Shown piece after piece: positions 8,501 to 16,146 of a stretch of DNA of 64,000 bases. The position numbers and the translations under genes are program-made. Within the stretch, counting starts at the first letter, position 1. Each line of letters starts with the position of its first letter. The notes under the pieces are model-generated. The model made no database searches. It was given only the letters and a program-made list of their open reading frames with translations, and had not been told where the DNA came from. The DNA is from Flagellimonas maritima (GTDB lineage Bacteria; Bacteroidota; Bacteroidia; Flavobacteriales; Flavobacteriaceae), in the NCBI RefSeq assembly GCF_003269425.1, contig NZ_CP030104.1, forward strand, positions 2,351,501 through 2,415,500, written 5' to 3'.

Positions 8501-10822
8501 ACAAAACAGGGAAGCTCCGGAACTATTGCGGGGACAACGATATATTATTCCAATGATACGTTCCCGCAGGGCATTATGGAGCTTTACAAGATCAATTATT
8601 ATGATAACTATGTGTTCGACAGGCCAGGGCTCAGCCTTCCCGTATCTGTGCTGGGAACAAACACCTCGTTACAGGTTACGGGACTGGCCACGGGTAGCAA
8701 GGTTCGCATATTGGGGACCAACGATTGGACCACAACGATGCTCGGCTATGATGACCAGGGAAGGAGCATCTGGACCAAGAGTATCAACGATTATCTGGGC
8801 AGTACGGATGTTACGGAGACCAGGCTCGATTTTGTGGGCAGGCCGTTGCAGACTAGGAACATCCATGCAAGGGACGGTCACGACCCGATAACGACCGATA
8901 ACGATTATGAATACGATGATATGGGCAGGCTCATGGGACGGGAACAGGAAATTGGACTACAGGAGACGCTGCTGGTCAATAATACCTATGACGAACTGGG
9001 GCAACTGGTAGCAAAAAAAGTGGGCGGCAACCTGCAGACGGTGGACTATCGGTACAATGTGCGCGGCTGGCTAAAGGCCATCAATAATACCGCAAACCTG
9101 GGCAACGACCTTTTTGCCTTCGATATCAATTACAATACGGCGGACCATGGGGGCACACCGCTCTATAATGGCAATATTGCGGAAACGGAATGGCGTACGG
9201 CAAACACGGACAACGGGTTAAAATGGTACCGCTACGGCTACGATCCGCTGAACAGGATCATAAATGCCACTGCAAACAGTCCCAACTATCATCTGAACAG
9301 CGTTGGTTATGATAAAAATGGAAATATTCTATCTTTGCAAAGGCAGGGGCATACCAATGCAGATGCCACGCTCTTTGGCAATATGGACGATCTGGTGTAC
9401 ACGTATGACAGCGGCAACAAGCTTATAAAGGTACTGGACAACGGGAACGATAGCCAAGGCTTTAATGACGGGACCGATATCGCCACCGAATACGTTTATG
9501 ACCAAAATGGGAATATGACCATTGATCTCAACAAGGGCATTAGGGGGGCAACTACCACGGACCCGGGTATTGTGTACAACCATTTAGACTTGCCCGAGAG
9601 TATTTCGGTGAACGGCAACGGTAACAACGGCACCATTTCGTATATTTACGATGCCACGGGCAGAAAACTAAAAAAGATTGTGAGTACGGGCAACACTACA
9701 GAGTATGCGGGCAACTACGTCTACGAGAACGGACAGCTGCAGTTCTTTGGACACCCAGAGGGCTATGTGGTCCCGGATGGACAGGGAGGCTATGACTATG
9801 TGTACCAATACAGGGACCATCTAGGGAACATCAGATTGAGCTATCAGGACATCAACGAAGATGGCTCGGTCGACAGCTCCGAGATACTCCAAGAAAGAAA
9901 CTACTATCCCTTCGGACTTGAACATAAAGGGTACAATAATTCCATAAACGGTGTGGAGAACAACTACATGACCTACCAAGGGAAAGAGCTTGACGAGAGT
10001 CTTGGTCTTGATTGGCATGACTTCGGGGCAAGGCAATATGATGCTTCGATTGGCAGATGGTTGACCATCGACCCATTGGCAGAGCAGACAGGTTATGCTT
10101 ATGCAGCTATGAACAACAACCCTGTAGCTATGATTGATCCTACAGGAATGAGTGCGTTCTGGGTTCCAAAATTAAATGAGGATGGTTCTACTTCATATAT
10201 TGCAGAAGAAGGGGATACCGTGGAAACCTTCCAATCTCAATATGGGCTTGAAGATGGGCAAGCAGAAGCCATAATTGGAAATCAAGAAATTGTAGCGGGA
10301 GAAACAGAAATATCTGGAGAGCAAGTTAAACAAGTGACAGAAAGTGACGTACTGCAACTAGATCTGGCATCAGACCAAGCAAAAGGAAAAAAAGGAGAGC
10401 AGAGAATCTTTGATCAATTTGTTTTTGCGGGGGATATTGCTGCTTCAAAAGGTGAAGACAGGTTTTTTTCGGGAGACTTTTTCTCAAATCTTCAAACAAT
10501 TAAAACAGGACAAGGTGGTGGCACCATAAGCGGAACGGCTTCCATGACTACTGGAGGTCAGACTTTCGATGTTTTGTTTGATTTAGTTCTGACTGGTTCA
10601 AATGGAATAGGAAAAAGTAGGCCAACATTGTTCACAAATACGTTCACTGAGAGTGCATTACAAAGAGGCACACCTTTAAGTAATACAAAGCCCACGACTC
10701 TTTTACAATTTAGAACGTTTAAAGATAGAAATGGTTTTAATCGCCCTAGTGCACCCAGTGAAATAGGTGCCCTAGGTGATTTTGGACCTTTACTTAATAG
10801 AAGACTTAATAGAAGGCAATAA
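5600..10822 (+). CDS. RHS repeat protein with variable C-terminal tip (locus 1)
   Basis: A 1740-residue candidate polymorphic toxin. Order: signal peptide (cleavage near FGYSQ), a Gly-rich stretch, two Ig-like repeats of about 95 residues (YQWQ... WYRRKV, about 125-310), two calcium-type motifs (YYADTDGDGYGDP and YYSDSDGDGIGDG), a DUF6443-like segment (VTYYDGLGRPMQHVEV), an inserted beta-domain (about 455-660), many YD repeats, then the core end (GRWLTIDPLAEQ ... DPTGM, about residue 1513). The tip (about 1517-1740) differs completely from locus 2. It starts with a LysM-like segment (YIAEEGDTVETFQSQYG) and ends in an unrecognised region. No nuclease, deaminase or protease motif was recognised, and no type IX sorting domain is visible, so the export route is open. 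The stop overlaps the next gene's ATG by one base. Confidence 0.9.
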   Translation: MAKHTKKILSNLVLLFCFSFGYSQFGFPGGGGGGNTYVISGPSPVYNGSTRNYSLNHGNSITSATWGISNLYGSVVSSTSTSASISFTAAGSTSVSAFIQDNLANIHFVTKNVTIQAGLSPGTISGPQTICYLGNPANISNTSSASGGGGGYVYQWQDSPGGGTIWNNINGATSTSYNPPGGFTVSKWYRRKVTSGILVNYTSSVKITVKAPLNGGSINGTQTVCYAGNPNTLGNAASPYNGVGGYTYQWQYSNNGNGGWSNIGGATSSTYNPPNGLTSNRWYRRKVVSCGQTKYTNVIKVTVDPGQTYYADTDGDGYGDPGSSTIACSHPQGYVTNSADHDDSTVLITNIAPQLYYSDSDGDGIGDGNSTIFASFKILGYANTTGDPCPDIPGLGDGCDAQTVLPSNENYVHKKSFQDMEGTTAIEQVTYYDGLGRPMQHVEVGASGTGAINIAANAPAGWTMDWNIGSGSTGFFNQNGVTTENKRITAPGPFGKPQVIWSCGNDPSSSADGGWNTDYFAVDKTKAYRYTVWVNRFHSNDGKTYHGTQNVDNLGGGANGNPYFWSGDLPQLEEWYLLVGVVHPFDHGGGDIGVSGVYDMQGNRIVDGTEFKWRNDTTTSRFRSYLYYSTDVNVRQYFHAPTLEVMDGTEVPLRSILGNGRANDLITHIDYDEYGRKEKEWLPHVPDTGVRGSYRGGDMAMSTKEYYLSAYPMDFPSMSVNEVNAYSQSGFEASPLNRLLKQAAPGKDWKMGNGHEIEFGYLTNFANEVRLYRVDINFANGIYEPTLVANGHYNSGTLYKNVNYDENHDGTPSKLHTTEAFTDKLGRTVLKRTYVLVGGQEEAHDTHYVYDDYGNLTYVLPPKVDTANGVSATELTELCYQYKYDHRNRLVEKKVPGKGWEHIVYNRLDWPIMTQDANLRINDQWLFTKYDAHGRVAYTGLHTQPGATDRATMQGYADDTISYGQYETKQGSSGTIAGTTIYYSNDTFPQGIMELYKINYYDNYVFDRPGLSLPVSVLGTNTSLQVTGLATGSKVRILGTNDWTTTMLGYDDQGRSIWTKSINDYLGSTDVTETRLDFVGRPLQTRNIHARDGHDPITTDNDYEYDDMGRLMGREQEIGLQETLLVNNTYDELGQLVAKKVGGNLQTVDYRYNVRGWLKAINNTANLGNDLFAFDINYNTADHGGTPLYNGNIAETEWRTANTDNGLKWYRYGYDPLNRIINATANSPNYHLNSVGYDKNGNILSLQRQGHTNADATLFGNMDDLVYTYDSGNKLIKVLDNGNDSQGFNDGTDIATEYVYDQNGNMTIDLNKGIRGATTTDPGIVYNHLDLPESISVNGNGNNGTISYIYDATGRKLKKIVSTGNTTEYAGNYVYENGQLQFFGHPEGYVVPDGQGGYDYVYQYRDHLGNIRLSYQDINEDGSVDSSEILQERNYYPFGLEHKGYNNSINGVENNYMTYQGKELDESLGLDWHDFGARQYDASIGRWLTIDPLAEQTGYAYAAMNNNPVAMIDPTGMSAFWVPKLNEDGSTSYIAEEGDTVETFQSQYGLEDGQAEAIIGNQEIVAGETEISGEQVKQVTESDVLQLDLASDQAKGKKGEQRIFDQFVFAGDIAASKGEDRFFSGDFFSNLQTIKTGQGGGTISGTASMTTGGQTFDVLFDLVLTGSNGIGKSRPTLFTNTFTESALQRGTPLSNTKPTTLLQFRTFKDRNGFNRPSAPSEIGALGDFGPLLNRRLNRRQ

Positions 10823-11397
10823 TGAAAAAAATAGTTTTAATTACAGTTTTTATAGGAACACTCTTTTCTTCATGCAAAGTCAATAATGCGTTGGTATCAG
10901 AAAAGATAGTAGATTGTATAGATGAAGGTGTAAAACCGAAAAGAGAGCTATTTGGTTACCCTATAAGTCAATATACAGTAGATACTTTTACAAATTTTGA
11001 AGAATATCTTTTGACCAAGGGGTACATTTTTTCTTCTTCAAAACAGGATTATAGAAGATTTATTGATGATGTCATAACAAATCCTGAAAAGTACAAGGAT
11101 ATATATGATCATGTTTATAATCACGATCAATACCTTGATACTAAGATTATATACAATCCAGATTTTGTTTTGCTCTACTGCCCTTCAACTATTCTTGAGA
11201 AAGAAAAAAACGATGTATTATCAAAGCAGTTGGAAATAATGCAGAATGTGTTGGAAACCACTTATGGTGATAAAGAGAGCGTAGATAAGCTTTTTGCAGC
11301 TACACCATCTGAAAATTTTAAATATTTAGCCTTTAAGATACCTGTGATGTATATGGTTTTACTTAAGGTAACTCAATTTCACATACCTAAAGGATAA
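10822..11397 (+). CDS. putative lipoprotein, candidate immunity protein for RHS tip 1
   Basis: A 191-residue predicted lipoprotein with lipobox LFSSC (Cys18). The mature part is mixed alpha/beta, with Tyr-rich segments (YKDIYDHVYNHDQYLD) and no recognised domain. Its ATG overlaps the TAA of the RHS gene by one base, so the two are translationally coupled, which is the usual place for an immunity gene. A lipid anchor puts it in the periplasm or on a membrane, which would suit a toxin acting outside the cytoplasm. That is inference from location only. It is AT-rich like the tip and unlike the GC-richer RHS core. Confidence 0.65.
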   Translation: MKKIVLITVFIGTLFSSCKVNNALVSEKIVDCIDEGVKPKRELFGYPISQYTVDTFTNFEEYLLTKGYIFSSSKQDYRRFIDDVITNPEKYKDIYDHVYNHDQYLDTKIIYNPDFVLLYCPSTILEKEKNDVLSKQLEIMQNVLETTYGDKESVDKLFAATPSENFKYLAFKIPVMYMVLLKVTQFHIPKG

Positions 11398-11433
11398 CGT
11401 CTTATATTAATACAGATAATGTTTAAAACTAGG

Positions 11434-11458
11434 AAACCGCCCAAGTGGCGGTTTTTTT
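11434..11458 (+). terminator. terminator closing RHS locus 1
   Basis: Eight-base stem AAACCGCC / GGCGGTTT with a CAAGT loop, then a T-run. The T-run runs straight into the reverse-strand stop codon (TTA) of the XRE gene, so the convergent units share this site. The same layout recurs after locus 2 at 23464. Confidence 0.85.
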
Positions 11459-11792
11459 ATGCCTTTGAATAGGCTTTTTTGGTCTTGTGGTAGCTTATGG
11501 CCATATCGATAAGCTCATAGATCTTGGTGCGCTCCCCTTCGGTAAAGCTCTCGATGTCCCTGACCTTTTGCAACAGTTCCTTGTCCATGATGGTATCATC
11601 GCCCCCTAATAGAAAATCCACGGTAACGCCAAGTTCGTCCGCAATGGCCTTAGCGGTGTCAATTGACGGTTTGATCTCGTTGCGCTCGTACCGCCCGATG
11701 ATGGGTGCGGAAGTACCCACCTTCTTTGCAAGCTCGTCCTGCGAAATATCCTTGTCCGCCCGTATTTTCTTTAAGTTATCTCCAAATGACAT
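11457..11792 (-). CDS. XRE-family transcriptional regulator
   Basis: A 111-residue DNA-binding protein. The start was set at MSFGDNLKKIRA (11792) rather than at an upstream in-frame Met, because the extra 29 residues (hydrophobic, with several further Met residues) do not fit the family. A helix-turn-helix covers about residues 6-60 (ISQDELAKKVGTSAPIIGRY, then ERNEIKPSIDTAKAIADELG). A linker ending FLLGGDD follows, then a helical tail that may dimerise (LLQKVRDIESFTEGERTKIY). It faces the RHS locus and shares its terminator. A truncated copy follows locus 2 (23491-23721), and a 51-base piece lies at 12088-12138, so this gene travels with the RHS unit. Confidence 0.92.
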   Translation of the reverse strand: MSFGDNLKKIRADKDISQDELAKKVGTSAPIIGRYERNEIKPSIDTAKAIADELGVTVDFLLGGDDTIMDKELLQKVRDIESFTEGERTKIYELIDMAISYHKTKKAYSKA

Positions 11793-11866
11793 AAACACAG
11801 TAATAAGTAAACAAAACATCAAAAATGCTATACAAAAATAGCTATTTATGAACATAAAGCGCATTA

Positions 11867-11957
11867 TTGTTGAAAACAATAGCCATATTGGTTATCCATT
11901 AATAGACAATAACTATGTATTTGTAGTCAAATATGGTTACAAAATAGTTTTCAACAA
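11867..11957. repeat. large imperfect palindrome upstream of the XRE gene
   Basis: An 11-base perfect inverted repeat (TTGTTGAAAAC at 11867-11877, GTTTTCAACAA at 11947-11957). A second matching pair lies inside it (CCATATT at 11883-11889, AATATGG at 11930-11936), with a further GTTAT / ATAAC pair at the centre. It lies 75 bases upstream of the XRE start, so it could be an operator, or a scar of a mobile element end. No transposase is nearby. Confidence 0.6.
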
Positions 11958-12095
11958 ATGCTCGAAACGACCAACCCGCACAACTATGCCTACCGCACCG
12001 ACCACTTGGAGGTGCACGTCCTCGGCGGAATGAAGACCACCAAACTGGAAACCCTGCGCATCACATTGAGCATACAGAAACCAAAATCCCGATGA
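11958..12095 (+). pseudogene. orphan coding fragment fused to an XRE-derived piece
   Basis: A 45-codon reading frame starting MLETTNPHNYAYRTDH and containing VHVLGGMKTTKLETLRITL. It has the codon character of a real protein but no recognised full-length partner here. It ends exactly where the sequence becomes a copy of part of the XRE gene (12088-12138). The frame is open leftward to 11913 without a better start. It is best read as a gene remnant stranded between the two RHS loci; its family was not recognised. Confidence 0.45.
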
Positions 12096-12138
12096 TGGGG
12101 GCTGATGTACCCACCTTTTTTGCAAGCTCGTCCTGCGA
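12088..12138 (-). pseudogene. 51-base remnant of an XRE regulator gene
   Basis: This segment matches 11694-11744 of the intact XRE gene at the same length with a few substitutions; both contain GCAAGCTCGTCCTGCGA. It encodes part of the helix-turn-helix on the reverse strand. It starts seven bases past where the homology of the other truncated copy (23491-23721) stops, when both are placed on the intact gene. Confidence 0.75.
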
Positions 12139-12862
12139 CCACCTCAATCGCTTCCTTATCGATAAAATACGTTCACCCGCTACCGCTAGTCTGTGACTAG
12201 TGGCAAAGAACAAGAGTAAGAAAACAAAAGAAAAATGCCGGTTATTACTAGCCCGTTTTTTTCTTCACAACTTTTATTTCTTTGAGTTTTTTGATTAAAA
12301 AGCGCTTTTTGAGGTGTTTTTATAGTTAAGGATGAGATTGCTCTATATCGTTTTATAGAACATGTTACATACAAAATGTCAATGTTCGGGCATGCTTCTT
12401 TTATTACTTTAAAAGAATTACATCAACGATATATTTACAACACCTAGATTGTATAATATAAAGTGTGGACTTCACAAATTTTTTATAATTTTTAATAGCT
12501 TTATTCTTACTATTTTAGTATCTTTCTATGTACTAAACGCTCACTATTTTTTTTCTAATCTAACATACGTGAATATGACCTTTTATTAGCTTTTAAACCC
12601 TTAGGGTAAATTCCCTGCCAAGATTAAAAGAACATTTTGCACTGAGATGGGCAAGATGTATGAACATAACCTATCGTTCCGTTCTGGTTCCGATTTGCAT
12701 CAAAAACGAGCATTTAAAACTTTTGGGCCACTGGTCTACAATCTCATTGGAATATAACATGGGACAAGGATTTCATTGTTCAAACTTTTTTTCATATGCT
12801 TTCCTTCCCTAATTCACGATTGAAAAATAGTGTGGCTCCCCACAATGTAAGTTTAAAAGAAG
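12139..12862. other. gene-free stretch between RHS loci
   Basis: No convincing gene on either strand. It holds one hairpin at 12183-12203 (CCGCTAGTC / GACTAGTGG with a TGT loop, one G.T pair) and AT-rich sequence leading to RHS locus 2. It probably contains the promoter of locus 2, but no clear TTG/TAnnTTTG pair was found near the 12863 start. Confidence 0.6.
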
Positions 12863-15800
12863 ATGAAAAGAACAGTAGTTATTGCAATTATGGCCTTAGT
12901 ATTCATATACGGCCAAACACAAGAAATGCCCAACCTTGTTCCACCAGCCCCGGAAGCTACAGCTTTGGCAAAGTATGTAGACATACCAGTTTCATTTTAT
13001 AATGGCACACCCAATATAAGTATCCCAATCCATACCATTGATTTGGAGGGAATTTCCATACCAATCTATTTGAGTTACCACGCCAAAGGAATTCAAGTAG
13101 AGGAAATAGCTTCAAGGGTCGGCTTGGGGTGGACCATGAACTTTGGTGGCGCTATTACAAGGCAAATTAGGGGTACTGCGGATGAGTATGTACCAAATGG
13201 GATAAAAGGATACTTAAGGGATGACTTTTATGAGACTTTTTTTACTTCGGAAAGTACTAGATTAAGAATCTACAATAGTGTTTTGTTAGGGAAGCAAGAT
13301 CTTTATCCGGACAGCTTTATGTTTAATTTTTTAGGGTATTCGGGCAAATTCATTTTTGATCAGCGTACAAAAATGCCAGTGATTCAACATTTTACCGACC
13401 TTAAAATAATACCAGTTTGGGCAAATGGGACAGTAGGTGAAATAGCAGGTTGGATAGTAGTTACTCCAGATGGTTTCAAGCTCCATTTCGGGCTGTCCAA
13501 AGATGGTGTATTAGCCGCTAGGGATAAGGAAAATATAATTGAAAATGCTGTTTTTTCGAACGGTATGCTATCCAATTCTCCCGATAGTGGGTCTTTTGGT
13601 GCATATACGTCATGGTATTTTATGGATATTACAGCACCCCACGGCAAGACCATAAAGTTCAAATACATTGATGAGGAACCCATTTACTGTAGAAGGAATT
13701 TCGATAAAATAGATTTTGGGTCAAACGTTGTTAGTTCGTTTTTCGCGAAAGTGAAGCCTGTTCAACATCAGATATCTGAAATCTTATTTGATCAAGGTAA
13801 GATAAAATTTATAAAGGCAAATACTGAAAGAGAAGATCTTGATGGTGCATACGCTTTGGATAAAATTCAAATTACCGATTTCCAAGATACACTCGTTAAT
13901 AGCTACCAATTCAATTATTCATATACTACGGGACCTGCTACCAATGTATTGAGTGTGTTAAGCACTTGTGATCAAAAGGCCAGCAAAAGGCTTTTCCTTA
14001 ACTCGATAGACACCTATGATAAATTGGGGTCCACTTCGTTGCAACCATACCAATTTTTCTACGATAGCATACTATTGCCCCATAGGTTTTCCAACTCCCA
14101 GGATACTTGGGGGTATTACAATGGAAAGGATAATGGTGATTATCTCACCTTTTTTGATTATGGTACTACAACAATAAATAGAGAGGTGGACACTGTGAAA
14201 TCACAGGCCGGTATGTTGAATAAAATACAATTGCCTACTGGAGGGTCTATAAACTATGAATATGAACAAAATAGAGCCATACCCCCTGAATATTTTAAGA
14301 ACCTTTTCTTTCCAGATACAAATCCTACAGTGAGCAAAAGCGCTGGGCTTGCCAAAAACCCATTATTTTTTAATGGAACAGTCTATGAGTCAGAACCTTT
14401 TGTAATTGGTGATATTGTTGGTATGGCGCGGGTTATAACTTCCCTAGGGCTACCAAATAATTGTGGTACTGACCAGTTAATGACTACCTGTCCGTATAGT
14501 GCACAATTGATTGGTCCTCAAAGTAATATAACGTTAATCAATGATAGTGTTGATATGCAGCTTGTACCTGGCAGTTACACAATAAGGGTTACCCCTAATA
14601 CGAATATATCGCACGATCACAATGATATTTTCAACAATCCTTTTGGTGTATTAGTAGTATGGAATGAAGACGTAGGAAATCAAGGAGATACTGAACTGCT
14701 TTTTACCTCTGGCAATAGAATTAAAAAAATCACTTTAAAAGACGCTAGAGGAGGTACAATCGAAAAAGAATACGAGTATAGAGACCAAGAGGGTATAAGT
14801 AGTGGGAGGGTATTTTCATTACCCAGCTATTATTACATAGAAGACCCTCTTGCAGGAGGTGTTATTATAAGAAGAAAATATGGTGCACGTCCTGGTAGCC
14901 CTATTACTTACGAACAAGGCAATCATGAAGGGTATGAATATGTTACCGAACATATCATCGGAGAAAACGGTAAGCAGGGAAAAACCGAACATCGTTTTAC
15001 GGTATATGCAGATTCTGGGGATTTCTATGAATTCCCGTACCACCTTGCAACGGATAATGAATGGATGAGGGGAAAATCTCTGGAAACAAAATATTACAGA
15101 AAAGACATGGAAGGATATACGCTTATAAAAGAAATAAAGAATACATATAGATATGGGGATTTACTGGGCGTTCCTTTTCATTTGATGACACCGCCTTTGT
15201 CACCTGCAGCCTCTTACGGTGAAATTTATGAAGCCACAAGGACCAAACATGTTATTTCGCTAATGATTCCTTTTGACCAAGATGGAACTTTGGCAGACCC
15301 CGATGAACACAACGAATTTAAAACATATTATTTGACAGCGGGAACTTTGAATTTGTATTCTACCGAGGAGAAAACATACGATGGTACCGCGGTTCTTTCC
15401 AAAAAAACAACATATGGTCATGATTATGGGAACCACTATCAAGTGAGCGAATCCAAGAGTGCCGTAAACAATGGCAAGATAGTGTCAACAAAAATGTACT
15501 ATCCTTCCAACAAAAACTCTCTTTCCGGTTTGTCGCCTTCGGCGTATACTACATTAGGACTATTGGAAGCGATGAGACCTGGCGAACTGGTCCAAGTAGA
15601 AACGATCACCGAAAGTGGTGCAGGTACTCAATTGTCCACAACTACTACGCGAACGAATTTCAGGGATTGGGGGAACGACCTTATTGCACCAGAAAATATA
15701 CAGATCGCAAAGAATGGAAGTGTTTTGGAAAACAGAATCTTGTACCTTGACTATGATGACCGCGGTAATCCGCTTGAAATTACTAGAGCCGATGGTATTT

Positions 15801-16135
15801 CTGTTTCCTACATCTGGGGATATAATAAGACCTTCCCTGTAGCAAAAATAGAAAATGCCACTAGGACCCAAATCGAAGCGTTGAATGGATTTGGTCTAAA
15901 TTTTAATTCGGGTACTAGAGGACTTACACTGCTTCAGGAAAGTACACTTCGTAATAACCTCTCAGTTGCGATGATTACCACGTACGACTATAAACCGATG
16001 GTAGGTCTTGTTAATATAACAGACCCAAAAGGTTATACCACTGAGTACGCCTACGACACTTTCAACAGACTGGAGCATATTAAGGATAATGCTGGGAGCA
16101 TAGTTGAACAGTACAGATATCGTTATAAAAACTAA
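12863..16135 (+). CDS. secreted RHS/YD-repeat shell-like protein (locus 2)
   Basis: A 1090-residue paralogue of the protein at 1834-5124. It has a signal peptide (about residues 1-20, ending near YGQTQ) and the same opening block (PPAPEATALAKYVDIPVSFY, then PNISIPIHTI). The middle pattern (ERED, then DGAYALDKI; HRFSNSQDTWGYYNGK) and YD-type end (YIWGYNKTFPVAKIENA; EYAYDTFNRLEHI) are also shared. The length is nearly equal to locus 1, so it is intact. It is followed after 11 bases by the RHS gene without the small lipocalin-like gene found in locus 1. The likely role is to form part of an RHS cage or to aid its export; this is inference from linkage. Confidence 0.85.
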   Translation: MKRTVVIAIMALVFIYGQTQEMPNLVPPAPEATALAKYVDIPVSFYNGTPNISIPIHTIDLEGISIPIYLSYHAKGIQVEEIASRVGLGWTMNFGGAITRQIRGTADEYVPNGIKGYLRDDFYETFFTSESTRLRIYNSVLLGKQDLYPDSFMFNFLGYSGKFIFDQRTKMPVIQHFTDLKIIPVWANGTVGEIAGWIVVTPDGFKLHFGLSKDGVLAARDKENIIENAVFSNGMLSNSPDSGSFGAYTSWYFMDITAPHGKTIKFKYIDEEPIYCRRNFDKIDFGSNVVSSFFAKVKPVQHQISEILFDQGKIKFIKANTEREDLDGAYALDKIQITDFQDTLVNSYQFNYSYTTGPATNVLSVLSTCDQKASKRLFLNSIDTYDKLGSTSLQPYQFFYDSILLPHRFSNSQDTWGYYNGKDNGDYLTFFDYGTTTINREVDTVKSQAGMLNKIQLPTGGSINYEYEQNRAIPPEYFKNLFFPDTNPTVSKSAGLAKNPLFFNGTVYESEPFVIGDIVGMARVITSLGLPNNCGTDQLMTTCPYSAQLIGPQSNITLINDSVDMQLVPGSYTIRVTPNTNISHDHNDIFNNPFGVLVVWNEDVGNQGDTELLFTSGNRIKKITLKDARGGTIEKEYEYRDQEGISSGRVFSLPSYYYIEDPLAGGVIIRRKYGARPGSPITYEQGNHEGYEYVTEHIIGENGKQGKTEHRFTVYADSGDFYEFPYHLATDNEWMRGKSLETKYYRKDMEGYTLIKEIKNTYRYGDLLGVPFHLMTPPLSPAASYGEIYEATRTKHVISLMIPFDQDGTLADPDEHNEFKTYYLTAGTLNLYSTEEKTYDGTAVLSKKTTYGHDYGNHYQVSESKSAVNNGKIVSTKMYYPSNKNSLSGLSPSAYTTLGLLEAMRPGELVQVETITESGAGTQLSTTTTRTNFRDWGNDLIAPENIQIAKNGSVLENRILYLDYDDRGNPLEITRADGISVSYIWGYNKTFPVAKIENATRTQIEALNGFGLNFNSGTRGLTLLQESTLRNNLSVAMITTYDYKPMVGLVNITDPKGYTTEYAYDTFNRLEHIKDNAGSIVEQYRYRYKN

Positions 16136-16146
16136 CTAGGTAAATA

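Noticed and set aside
12181..12205. Possible tRNA-like or attachment site hairpin
   Set aside because: Only a nine-base stem; no cloverleaf, no T-arm consensus and no matching direct repeat at the other island end.
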